Shown: piece by piece, positions 1-10,654 of the stretch | Layout: every line of letters begins with the position of its first letter | Position numbering within the stretch: the first letter of the stretch is position 1 | Translations under genes and position numbers: made by a program | Notes under the pieces: model-generated | Databases searched by the model: none | What the model was told of the DNA's origin: nothing | What the model saw: only the letters and a program-made list of their open reading frames with translations | Assembly (NCBI GenBank): GCA_963969495.1 | Contig: OZ018324.1 | Span: 50,834,861-50,898,860, forward strand | DNA length: 64,000 nucleotides | Origin: Ceratothoa steindachneri | Taxonomy: Eukaryota > Arthropoda > Malacostraca > Isopoda > Cymothoidae | Direction: 5' to 3'

Positions 1-548
1 AGTGGTTATATTGGCTGTCTTCCACTCTTGAATATCATTTCAAGTGGATCATTTAATTCAGCTGTCAATTCTTTTATAATTATCGGTTATATACCACCGG
101 GGCTAGGAGACTAAGGAGAGTATACTTTACTCAGTTGATCATGCATGTCAGATTTATTTGCTTTCTCAAGGATCAAACATTAAAAAAAGGAAGAGAGATA
201 ACAAACGGAATAAAATAATATAAACTCTTTTACCCGTTAAAGAAAATGAAAAAATAAGCAAATGCGTAAAGCAAAGACATAATCATTCGCGCTTCACTAC
301 AGAATCGCAGAAAAAACATCTCCTGAACATGCTAGCCAATTCAATGAAGCCTCAAGTTCAAACAGTAATAAGGAGACTAAAATATCTAAGCCTAAAAGGA
401 TACACTGCGAAAAAAAGCCATGGATATCAGAGGTCAATAGAAAAAAAAAGTCTTCAGAGGGCCAAAGAAAAACAAGGTCTGCTGACCAAAAGTCGCGTGC
501 TCTCACTTATACTGATTTACGACCTTAAGAGCTTCAAAACTTTCAATA
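1..548. other. no recognisable feature
   Basis: AT-rich sequence. Short open frames on both strands show no domain or motif I recognise and no credible splice context. I looked here for the missing first CBFbeta exon and did not see it. Confidence 0.6.
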
Positions 549-985
549 ATTCACCGACTAACCTTGGGAAGACATTGAAAATTATATCATTCGAAATAGA
601 ACATAAAACAATATGAAGATTTCAAATTTAGTTAGAATCGGCCGAATAGTTATGATGTTATTGCCAAATAATTCCCGGTCTAACCTTGGGAGGACTTTGG
701 CAATTATATTATTCTAAAGGGAATGTAAAACAACATAAGGGTCTCAAATTTCGTTAGTATCTGCCGAATAGTTGTGATGTTATTGCCAAAACAAAATAAT
801 TCCCGGATAACCTTGGGTCGTGTAAGTGGTGGTGTCGGTGTAGGTCGTTTAGCTAATGATTCGAAAGAAAATGTAAAACAACATAAGTGTTTCAAAGTTC
901 GTTAGAATCGGCCGAATAGTTACAATGTCATTAAAAAAAAAGCAAAAACGGGTACCAACATAGCGAGAGTAGAGTCGCACGCGAC
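549..985 (+). repeat. three tandem, diverged copies of a ~120-bp repeat
   Basis: Three successive copies begin near 549, 669 and 791. Each has an early block resembling CTAACCTTGGGA, then a block resembling TGTAAAACAACATAAG, then GTTAGAATCGGCCGAATAGTT. The third copy continues into GTAGAGTCGCACGCGACTA at about 968-986 and leads directly into the Tc1-like transposase remnant. A related single copy lies at 21550-21680. This is probably the flanking or untranslated part of a transposon family, but that is inference. Confidence 0.7.
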
Positions 986-1238
986 TAAAAATTGGACACA
1001 TGAACAATGGTCTAAAGTTATTTGGTCAGATGAAGGCAATTCCCAGGTATGTAAGAAAGACTAAGTGTATTGTTGTTTTACATGTAATTTATGTAGGAAA
1101 ATTATTTAAAAACAACTATTTTTTATAACAATTTTTCAGATTTTCAGCAATTCTGGGGCCACCTTTGTGAAACGAAGAGTTGGAAAGGCATTTTACTCTG
1201 CTTGCGGTATCAACTGGTCATCAACTGATGATATCTAA
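984..1238 (+). pseudogene. Tc1-like transposase remnant with a candidate 93-bp intron
   Basis: A 21-codon open stretch (984-1046) reads TKNWTHEQWSKVIWSDEG and onward. This matches the Tc1 transposase segment around the first catalytic aspartate (the W-S-D-E motif). The sequence then shows CAG followed by gtatgt at 1047 and a pyrimidine-rich TTTTTCAG ending at 1139. Removing 1047-1139 continues the same reading frame into IFSNSGATFVKRR, the segment that normally follows in Tc1 proteins, before a stop at 1236-1238. The N-terminal DNA-binding region and the later QD and E catalytic segments are absent, so this is a fragment. Family membership rests on motif recognition. The intron is inferred from splice signals and frame continuity; a simple insertion that happens to carry such signals is the alternative. 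Confidence 0.7.
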
Positions 1239-4200
1239 TCCTAGTTAAATTGACTCGCTTAATAAGAAATTAATCCAAATATTCCGGGATACTCCTCTAG
1301 AGGTGAATCTACTTTAACATGGAATCCAAACTGCGAGTCGGTGCAAAGAAGCCGCTCCGAAACGTTGTTCCATTCTGATAGGCTAGAATTTTAACATTAT
1401 CGGCAGTGACATCAACTTTAGATTGCATAATATGATAGCTTACTGTTCTTTACAGTTTAGAGGTTTGCTAATTCCATTGCTGATATCTAAGTCACAGCTT
1501 GAAAGTCCTAACGGTGCTACTTACATTCGTACCTCGATCACAAGCAGGACAAATGTTGTTGTTGTTAATTGTTCGCCAAGAGCAGATGACCCCTGCTCCC
1601 TCCGGCCGCTTGGTTGAAGGAGAAATCCTTCGATCATACAGCCCCTGCTGTAGGCGCCGTCAAAATTACCACAAATAAGTGTGGCCAAGCTTTCTGTGAC
1701 GCAATGTTAGAGTAGATTGAAGCTGTTGCATGCTATGCGAATTTTATAGCACCACCCTCTGTTAGCGGTCCGGGCAACAGCTAGGAAGTGGAAGTTCTAT
1801 TGCAACTCAACGTGGAATACATCTAAGTGGGTTGTATAGTCTAGGGTTACATCCTAGCCAGTTCCGCAGGTTCCTTAGGAAACAGCGGGGGGGGGGGGTG
1901 CTATACATTACATTATATCTTCCCTTATTTACTATGGGCTATGGTGCATCTACTGTCTCACGTGTTGTGATTTCCTTCTGTCTGACAAAACTCCATATAA
2001 CAGGTCTATTTATTTCCTAGGCAAGCGGAAAGTTTTTTCCATGTTGAGCATAGTTATGCAAGTCACTAGATGACTTTTCTGGGTTTTCCTCACCTCTAGG
2101 TCCCCACCGAAAAGAAAGACTAAATAAAAACATGCAAATTCTGAGTCAAACTCTTAAAAAAATACAATATTCCTCGTGATTTACGTATATTCACGTTAAA
2201 TAAACATTTATTAGTTGGATTACCTTATTTTCCCCTTGATTATCAGCTCCATCAAATGTTTGGGGCATAACTGAACAAACAATTCCTCTTCGACAGCGTG
2301 TCCGAATGCCCCCCTTAACCTTTCCAATTCTTCCGGGTTTCTTTGACACGGCTTTGTTCCCACGACTTAAGGTCAAACCCTTCAAAATGACTGACACTTG
2401 CAATGACACGTGATTTTGCCGCCAATTCGACAGTTAGCGGGAATTTCCGGGCGGGCAGATTTCGCGGACCAAGTCCCTTATCAGGGCAAGTACAGATAAG
2501 GGCAAAGATAAGTGAATTTGGGCAATTGGGAGATATAAGGACTATGGAATAGTTGTGATAGAGTGAATAAAGAATTCCCCGTGATAGTTTGTGAAAAAAT
2601 TGATTTCTTATTTATTGAACGAAAGTGAAAACAGGAACGAGTATCTTTATACGTTGTTTTTGGATATATTCATGATATGATAGAGTTAGGGAAGGTGAAA
2701 TGTGAGGAGGGTGCATTGTCAGAGAAGATGAAACTACTAGGACCAATAGGCAGTGCTTTTTTATCAATGTAAGTGCATGTTATGTTATGTACGCATTGAA
2801 GAAAAACGGCTTTAGAGCATAGAAGCACAAACAAAAGAGGATCGTACAACTTAGTTACCCCCTCACCCTCGTTCCTTCTCAGTAGGGGACAAGATCATCC
2901 TATCGGATAATGAAATTCTCATAAAGATCAGAGAATTACCCTCGCTATCAAGCCCGTGGATACTAGGGGTCGTTCTTCATGTGAAAGGTGGGGAGTAGCC
3001 AGCAATACTAGTGTTTTTTATTCTACCAGATACGATTGAACAAAATGTGACATAGTGGGGGTGTTCCACGTCGGGGGATCAAATCTTCTTCGCCAAGTTC
3101 AAAAGCGAAATGAGTGATATGTGCGGAAACGTATGGGGAATAGACCCGGTGTAATTATTACGTTAAAAAGAACCCAGGTGCAACAAAGTATCAAATCGTT
3201 TCCTGGTGGAAAAAAATTATTTGGATTAAACAACCACAAAATTTGGCTCCAACAAACAGTTCATTATTAAATTCTGATAAAAAATAAAATACTCGTTACC
3301 AGCTGATGAGTATAAGCCAAGGGCATTCAACGCATGCATACATACACAAGAACGCAACCGTGCTTATGCATTATAAAGAATTTGGAAAATTACCACCTGT
3401 CTAATGAAATAAATTGGTTCGCATTGCTTATGACGTACAAAAATGTAGCCAAATTAATCAAGTTTGAGAGAGAAACAGCCAGAAGTTCGCCAGTTTGTAT
3501 TAGCTATCGCTGTTTCAGACGGCTTCAGTCAATTGTATATACATTTTAACAATAGACAAATTTGGTTGTAAAGTTGTTTGAGCGAGATAATTTAAGAAAA
3601 AAAAATCCCTCAGGCTCTCATCCACCCAATTCCATCATGTTTTGTTCCAAGATAATTTTTTTTTATTACAATTTTTTATTACGAACACTATGTATGTACT
3701 AATGGTAACAATAAATTTTTGTTATAATTTTTGTGGATTTGAAAATTTGATCTCCATTCAACCCCAAGGTATATTTCTGTAAGGAAATAGAAAAGGAATA
3801 AAAATGATTTATGTGTGATAATGGAATTGCAAAAATTCTGCTATTAGCAGAATATTCTGCTAATTTCAAGAAAAAAACAAGTTAATTGAACTTTGGTTTG
3901 TGTGGCCAGTCTTGTGGCTGTTTTAGAAAATCCGTGAAGAAAAAAAAACCTTATGGAGGTTTACAGGCGATAAAAACTCAAAATTACCTCTAAGAGTAGC
4001 ACTCTCTCTCTCTTTTCAAGAGCTCATCTGGCGACTCTCTAAGAGTAGCAATAAACTCAAGTTTTAGTATACCATAATTGCAGGAAGTCAAAATACACGG
4101 TTTTATATCAATATTTCCCAAGCTTTTATGTAGCATCTGACGAAAGACCAAAGCCGCCGTCAAAAGTTCTACTATCAGCCACTGTAACCTGAAACCCCAA

Positions 4201-4557
4201 AGTGCGAATCCATTGGATTGCGTCCAAATTACAGCTACAAAGTTATCATCAACACTCACGGGTTGTTGAACAAATCATATTTGAAAAGGAGGATGAAAAT
4301 ATTTTTCCAAAATTGTTGTGAAACCGACTACCTACAAGCTAAATTAATGAAATTAATAAGGGATTTACGCGTGCATTTTTATTAAAACGAATTTTTTCAG
4401 ACAACGTTTTAAAACCCTAATGTAGGGGGACACTAAATATATTAATCCGGGCATTAAATAAAGTCGGCAGACGACATGACTTATTTGAGTCGGGAATGTA
4501 CTGTCGAATTTAATATTCCAAGCTTTTATATTGATCTGTTGAGAAACACATACAAAA
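1239..4557. other. no recognisable gene; AT-rich sequence
   Basis: I see no coding match on either strand. A G-homopolymer run sits near 1888-1898 and several A/T-rich runs lie at 3595-3740. Short open frames in this stretch have low-complexity or arbitrary composition. Confidence 0.55.
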
Positions 4558-4681
4558 CATCAATCTCTCGCTCCTTCACCTCTCTCGATCTTCTTTTTCC
4601 TCTCCCCTCTCTCTGTTCTTTCCTCTCTTCCTCTTTCCTCTCCTCCCATCTCTTTCTTTCTCTCTCTCTCTCTCTCTCTCA
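4558..4681 (+). repeat. 120-bp polypyrimidine tract ending in (CT)n and CAG
   Basis: About 124 bp are almost entirely C and T on the + strand, ending in a pure CT dinucleotide run at about 4659-4680 and then CAG. The tract could form triplex (H-) DNA and looks like an exaggerated splice acceptor about 1 kb upstream of the CBFbeta exon. The sequence after it gives no recognisable CBFbeta first-exon peptide in any frame, so I do not call an exon. Confidence 0.85.
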
Positions 4682-5035
4682 GCAACAAGGCAGTTCCAAG
4701 TGACTTGCTCTCCCTACTGGTTTCTGTCTTCTTCCAGAAACCAGCCGCGAGACCTTTCTGGGTGTTACATTCGTTGTTTTTCCCTTCTCTTTTTTTCTCT
4801 CCTAAAGGAAATCCTTGGCTTCCTCGATGTTCAAGAAACGCTCTTTCGAATTTTCAAGGTGGAGGTGCCCTTGTTTTCTTCTTTATATTAATAATAAAAA
4901 AAACAATTATTTTTGACATCAGACGCATCGCTTCGTATTTAGGTGAATTAAAGCAACATTTGAAATGGATAGTCCCTGAATGGGACTATTAACAACCCAT
5001 GAGTTGGTTCCTTCCACAATGGTCTTATTGGTTTG
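4682..5035. other. no recognisable feature
   Basis: Mixed-composition sequence between the polypyrimidine tract and the minisatellite. Open frames are present but none resembles a known protein. Confidence 0.5.
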
Positions 5036-5592
5036 AATGGAATTAAAGGGTAAAAATAGAAACACTGTGCCATTGAAGGTATAGCAATTGACATAGCAAT
5101 AGATAAACAGATATCTTCTTAACCTTTGAAGGGGTAGCAATAGACAGACAGTTATGGCCATACCTAAAGAAGGGGTAACAATTGACAAATATACCCAATG
5201 CTCATTTAAAGGGTAACAATAGACAGAAATATCCCCATACCCATTGAAGGGCTATCAATAGACACATCCCTACGCCAATTGAATGGATAATAATAGGCAG
5301 GCATATATCTTCGTACCCATTGAGGGGGTTGCATTAGGCAGACAGTTGTTATCCTCATACCCAATGAAGGACTAACAATAGAGAGATACAAATACCTATA
5401 CCCAGTGAAGGGGTAGTAATAGACAAACATTTTCATTTTCATATCCACTGAAGGTATTGCAATATCTATACAGATATCCCCATACCCTTTGAAGGAGTAG
5501 CAATAATCATTTCTCCATACCCATTGAAAGGGTAGCAATAACCTTATCTCCATGCCCATTATAGGGGTAGCAATAGAGAGGGAGTGGTAGCC
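5036..5592 (+). repeat. minisatellite, unit ~35-43 bp, about 14 copies
   Basis: Degenerate tandem units combine a core like GAAGGGGTAGCAATAGACA with a tail like ATCCCCATACCCATT. Unit length varies from about 35 to 43 bp. The array stops about 55 bp before the acceptor site of the CBFbeta exon, so it occupies the very end of the preceding intron. Open frames across it arise from the repetition. Confidence 0.9.
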
Positions 5593-5647
5593 TTGTGGCA
5601 CGGGTTGCTGCTATTCTAACTGACGTGGCCGTCGTGTCTCCCAGCAG

Positions 5648-5734
5648 GTCCGTTACACCGCCTACCGTGACCGACCGATGGACGAGCGGAAGCAGAAGTT
5701 CCTGTCGCAGTGCCGCGAAGGATGGACCGAGATC
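5648..5734 (+). CDS. CBFB: core-binding factor beta (CBFbeta / Brother), internal exon
   Basis: This 87-nt exon encodes 29 residues beginning VRYTAYRDRPMDERKQKF and ending CREGWTEI. It aligns with the early conserved segment of CBFbeta (vertebrate form: KYTGFRDRP, then a Glu-Glu-Arg, then CRDGRSEI). CBFbeta is a nuclear and cytoplasmic partner that binds the Runt domain of Runx proteins, raising their DNA affinity and stability without touching DNA itself. The donor is a consensus gtaagt at 5735. A branch-point-like TTCTAAC at 5614-5620 and a pyrimidine-rich stretch lead into tandem CAGCAG (5642-5647). Splicing after the second CAG starts the exon at Val; splicing after the first adds one Gln at 5645-5647. 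The donor-side boundary is phase 0, matching the second exon at 23675. The first coding exon was not found and probably lies left of the window. The homology is strong and the exon borders are convincing; expression is not shown. Confidence 0.92.
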
Positions 5735-5849
5735 GTAAGTCTTTCCATTCCTCTCCCGCCCGTTACCAGGCCACTAGTTGTCTCTCTCCTTCATGTCATT
5801 CACGCATTTTTTCATTCGCCGTAATTTCACCATTATACGAACCACTTGG

Positions 5850-5930
5850 AACTCTCGTGACCGACTGGATAAAACGCTCAATTTCGACACCCGGGTCCTC
5901 GAGTTCGATCCCCAGCGAGGCGTCGAGTAA
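5850..5930 (+). repeat. tRNA-like SINE head (candidate)
   Basis: An A-box-like segment around 5857-5880 (GTGACCGACTGGATAAAACG) is followed at tRNA-like spacing by GAGTTCGATCCC (5901-5912), a near-perfect RNA polymerase III B box. The overall plan resembles a tRNA-derived SINE head, but acceptor-stem pairing is poor, so it is not a functional tRNA. It starts about 115 bp inside the long CBFbeta intron. Confidence 0.5.
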
Positions 5931-7265
5931 CGCGCATGCACGCCCGGGTAGTTTCAATCACATAGGTCATTCAGCGCATAGTCTATTTGCAACACTGATG
6001 CATTTTAACCCTTTCCTTTGCATATCACTCTTCCACCTCTCCAACTCCTCCTAGGGTGTTTACAGTCCACGCTTCCCTGATGTTGAATGGTGGATCTCCC
6101 GTGGAACATAGAAGGGTCCTCCAGCACTCCATACGAGTGTCATTAATATGTGCAAATGATAAAATGCCCTCGTTGGTATCATCATTAAGAAAGAAAATTA
6201 AGAAGAGTCTGCCCTTTAGGCAGGTCTGCGCTGGGGAGTGTCCCGACTCGATCCAATGTTATTTAAGTTACTCATAGGGTTCTTATACAGTTAAATAATT
6301 TCGCAGCCCCACATTTCCATCTATTTTACTCTTTGAGGGGTCGCATTTAGTTAACGCCGACGACAGGCAACTGACACCACATGCCATGGTCCTACTATTT
6401 GGTTGCTTGCTTTTTCAGGTATCTTTCAACCAAGTTTAACGTCTTCTTACACGCGTAAGTGGGACTATCTTTGCGAAGAAAGGCGTGGAAAAAGTAAATA
6501 AACCATAGTAGGTGAGAGAGGGGACGAAAAAACAACAAAACATACCCCCCTTCCCTTAGGCAATAGGCACAGACGGCGTTTGTATTGCTATTATAGAGCG
6601 AGGAAAAAATAGTTCCCGAAACTGCATTACTTTTCATTGGTAATTTTACTCAAATTACCACCCTTCTCGAGTGTATGCAAACTCTGCCCCGAGTTTGAAC
6701 ATAGAGCGGGTGGTCATAAATATTAAACGTGTGTTGGTCTTTATTTACACACTTTTAACACACAGAAGGGCCAAACATTTAAATGTACTTATAATATGTG
6801 TAGTAGTGATTAGAGAAATATAAATTATAGTTCTCAGAGTGTGGCAAAAAAAAATTCCACGTGAAGACCAGACTATAAGACTAGAGAAATCCTAAGGGGT
6901 AATTCCACTTGTGCGAGGGGGAAAGGGGAATGTCCACAAATGTTTATTAGGAAAGGTAAACTCAAAGTAATGTCATTTTTTTTACATCAATTTTGATTTA
7001 CCTATATCATTTTCTAAACATTCCTAGGGCTAGGCATTTTGAGAAATAATTTAGTGAATCGAGATATTCTTAATGCAGCTTTTCCGGGTTCCATTAAAAG
7101 TAATATTGATTTTGTATGCGCTAAGCAAGGATGTGGGCCTTCGCAGAGCGCTTGTCGACAAACTGGAGCGTGATCTTCCATGTAGCACAAACGGTAAAGC
7201 GATGATGGGTCAGCCACCAAAAGGAGGGTTCTCAGAGGAAAGTTATGTTCCGTGAGGACAGGAAA
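5931..7265. other. no recognisable gene; one DR1-like fragment
   Basis: The segment near 6155-6185 contains ATGCCCTCGTTGG, the signature of the DR1 dispersed repeat. The rest has no coding match. Open frames at 6395-6637 (-) and 7014-7448 (-) show no known motif; the second runs into the minisatellite. Confidence 0.5.
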
Positions 7266-7267
7266 AA

Positions 7268-9265
7268 GGGAGCCGCGACAGTTAAGAAATTTTAGGTAGG
7301 AAGGAGGACATTGAAGGCGACGAGGGATGTGATTTTGTAGGTAATAAGGGGGACCTTGCAAGCGAAGAGGGATACGATTTTGTAGGTAATACGGAGGACC
7401 TTGAAGGCGTCGAGGGATACAATTTTTAAGGTAATAAGAACTTTGCAAGCGATGAGGGATAGGATTTTGCAGGTAATAAAGAGGACCTTCAAGCGATAAG
7501 GGATACGATTTTGTAGGTAATAAACACCTTGCAAGGCGATGAGTGATTCGATTTTGTAGCTAATAAGGACTTTGAAAGCGATGAGAGATACGATTTTCTA
7601 GGTAATAAAATAAGGACGACCTTGCAAGTGAAGAGAGATACGATTTTGTAGGTAATACAGTAGGCGTTGAAGGCGTCGAGGGATAAAAATTTTTAGGTAA
7701 AAAGAACTTTGCAAGCGATGAGGGATAGGATTTTGTTGGTAATAAAGAGGACATTGCAAGCGATGAGCGATACGATTTTGTATGTGATAAGGAGAACCTT
7801 GCAAGCGATGAGGGATATGATTCTGTAATGTAATAAGAGGGACGTTGCAAGGCGATGAGGGATTGGATTTTGTAGGTAATAAGGACCTTGAAAGCGATGA
7901 AGGATACTTTTTTGTAGGTAATACGGAAGAACTTGCAAGCGATGAAGGATACTATTTTGTAGGTAATACGGAGGAACTTGCAAGCGATGAAGGATACTAT
8001 TTTGTAGGTAATACGGAGGACCCTGCAAGCGATGAGTGATACGATTTTGTAAGTAATACAGACGAACTTGAAAGCGATGAGGGATACGATTTTGTAGGTA
8101 ATATGGATGACCTTGAAGGCGATGAGGATAGGATTTTGTAGGTAATAAGGACCTTGCAAGCGACGAAGGATACGATTTTGTAGGTAATACGGAGGACCCT
8201 GCAAGCGATGAGTGATACGATTTTGTAAGTAATATAGACGACCTTGAAAGCGATGAGGGATACAATTTTGTAGCTAATATGGATGGCCTTGAAGGTGTCG
8301 AGGGGTACAATTTTGTATGTAATATGGACCTTGCAAGTGATGAGTGATGCGATTTTTTAGGTAATAAGGTGGACCTTGCAAGCGATGAAAGATACGATTT
8401 TGTTGGCAATAAGGAGAAGCTTGGAAGCGATGTTGGATACGATTTTGTAGGTAATACAGAGGACCTTAAAGGCGATGAGGGATTCGAATTTGTAGGTAAT
8501 ACAAAGGACCTTGAAGGCGTCGAGGAATTCAAATTTGTATGTAATAATGACTACCTTGCAAGTGAAAAGGGATGCGTTTTTGTAGGTAATAAGGAGGACC
8601 TTGCAAACGATGACGGATATGATTTTGTTGCCAATAAGGAGGACCTTGAAGGCATTAAGGAATACAATTTTGTAGGTAATAAGGACCTTGCAAGCGATAT
8701 GGGTTACGATTTTGTAGGTAATACAGAGGTCCTTGTAAGGTCATGAGGGATACGCTTTGTAGGTAATAAGGAGGACCTTGAAGGCATTAAGGAATACAAT
8801 TTTGTAGGTAATAAGGACCTTGCAAGCGATATGGGATACGATTTTGTAGGTAATACGGAGGTCCTTGCCAGGTCATGAGGGATACGCTTTGTAGGTAATA
8901 GGGAGGACCTTGAAGGCGTCGAGGGATACAATTTTGTAGGTAATAAGGACCTTGCAAGCGATGAGGGATACGATGTTTTAGGAAATCAGGAGGACCTTGC
9001 AAGGCGATGAGGGATAGGATTTTGTAGGTAATAAGGACCTTGCAAGCGAGGAGGGATACGATGTTGTAGGTAATCAGGAGGACCTTTCAAGGCGATGAGG
9101 GATAGGATTTTGTAGGTAATAAGGACCTTGCAAGCGAGGAGGGATACGATGTTGTAGGTAATCAGGAGGACCTTTCAAGGCGATGAGGGATATAATTTTG
9201 TAGGTAATAATACAGAGGACCTTGAAGGCAATTAGGGATACAATTTTGTAGGTAATATTATACTA
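7268..9265 (+). repeat. 2-kb minisatellite, alternating 45- and 42-bp units (~45 copies)
   Basis: The unit reads approximately GAGGACCTTGCAAGCGATGAGGGATACGATTTTGTAGGTAATAAG, with a shorter form lacking one GAG triplet. Because the period is a multiple of three, units translate on the + strand as an acidic 15-residue repeat (EDLASDEGYDFVGNK-like) and on the - strand as a basic YLQNRIPHRLQGPP-like repeat. Single-base indels and TGA or TAA codons recur, so no frame stays open for more than about nine units. Higher-order repeats are visible: a ~131-bp block repeats from about 8715 to 8880 and an ~87-bp block from about 9005 to 9185. It lies in the CBFbeta intron and is most simply non-coding. Confidence 0.93.
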
Positions 9266-10650
9266 TGTACTTGTAATAAAAAAAATAGGTTGAATGAATA
9301 AAAATGTAAATATCGGTCTGATTCACCCTGGGCCTCTAATTGTTTAAATATATCGCAAGGTAATCCTTGTTCAAGACACGATGATACCAAATTGTCGATG
9401 GCATCACTGAAGATTGTATACTAGGTACCCAGTTCTAGGTGCTCCTCTATCAGGCCTTTAGGAGAGAGTGGTCAATTTTTAAAATGACTCCTATGCCTGC
9501 GATATTTTCATTTCAACATCCTCAGGGTCGTAACCCGAGTGGCTTTTTTAAAAAGGTCACCAAAAGCCGAGGTCCCTACTAGGGAGGTTAGGTGATCCTG
9601 CTCTTCTGACTGTTGTGGCGGTGACCCCAAAGTTAACACAGCTATGTGTAAGTGAATAAATAAATAAAGTAAACCTCGCTCAATCTCGCAAGTAATTCAC
9701 GACGGTTTGCAAAACTTCTTTTCTTGAACTCATAGCCGAAACTCGCTTATGTGGTACTGCAACGAGACGCAATAGTTTAAAAAAAAATCAACAATTGTGA
9801 GATTGTTTCCATATTCAACTGAAGCGAAGCCATAATGGGAGGCGAGCTTCTCGTTTTCATTTGGGTCCTTCCACTCAACAACCACTTGAATTCGGGACCC
9901 TTTTGGATCTTAATGACCTCCAGGAACGGGTCTGATTATTACATTTGCCGCACTGCAAGTGCAAGTCTCATCAAAGAACGAAGGTTTGGGACATGTCATA
10001 TTTTCACCTACTCAAACTTCACCACTCTACCTGCCAGTGATATAGGTGTCATCTCACATTCGAACACAAAGCGCGAAGGTTCCTCCCTGCTACGTGTTGC
10101 CAGTTCTCCCCCCCTCCCCGAGAAGAAGACAGTACCGAGGAAGGCTCGGCTCTGACGCCCTCACCCAAGGTAGGACAGGGTGAGTTGGGAGCGTGGGGCC
10201 ATCCAAAAGAGGGACCCCGACCGTCAAATTAGTCGGAGACGGAGGGAAGAAAAGACTCATAACGAAACTAACCTTTCTAAAAAGTCCTCGAATGTGACAG
10301 CGCCTTCTACAACCAACACGCCCGGAGTTCTGCCTCCGTGAAGTGTTCGGCCATTCCCGTGGGTGCCATGTCTTTGAAGTGGGTCCCTGCATCTCCTCCG
10401 AACTAGGCCTGGAGGGCATATTCCTTCAATGAAATTGCCGCCGACTCCAAGCCAACTAGAAGGAGTTGCGAAGGCTCGTCTCCTCTCGTTCCTCGTTTGC
10501 CATCTTTTTGCAGGAGACCATGCTAGACGCGTACCCCCTGCCCACCCTCCCGAGGTATAAGGATTTTGCAACCCAACCGCCACGGGATGGGATCTAGACC
10601 GGAGGATGCGCGATTTACACCTGGCATGATATTTCTGTTCTTCTACTCGC
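9266..10650. other. no recognisable gene; one DR1 fragment
   Basis: About 9985-10030 carries a DR1-like segment (ATTTTCACCTACTCAAACTTCACCAC). The GC-richer part at 10080-10600 has overlapping open frames on the - strand without a recognisable domain. It could be the decayed 5' part of the neighbouring Jockey-like element. Confidence 0.45.
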
Positions 10651-10654
10651 TATA

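Noticed and set aside
1..5640. Search for the first CBFbeta exon (Met-Pro-Arg-Val-Val start region)
   Set aside because: No matching peptide with a donor site was seen in any + strand frame.
7560..8746. Long open frames (up to 279 codons) inside the 42/45-bp array
   Set aside because: They exist on both strands because the unit lacks stops and has a period divisible by three. Frameshifts and stops end them at random units.
10090..10583. Overlapping - strand open frames of ~108 codons
   Set aside because: GC-rich sequence with no domain or conserved motif and no start or splice context. Possibly decayed LINE sequence on the other strand.
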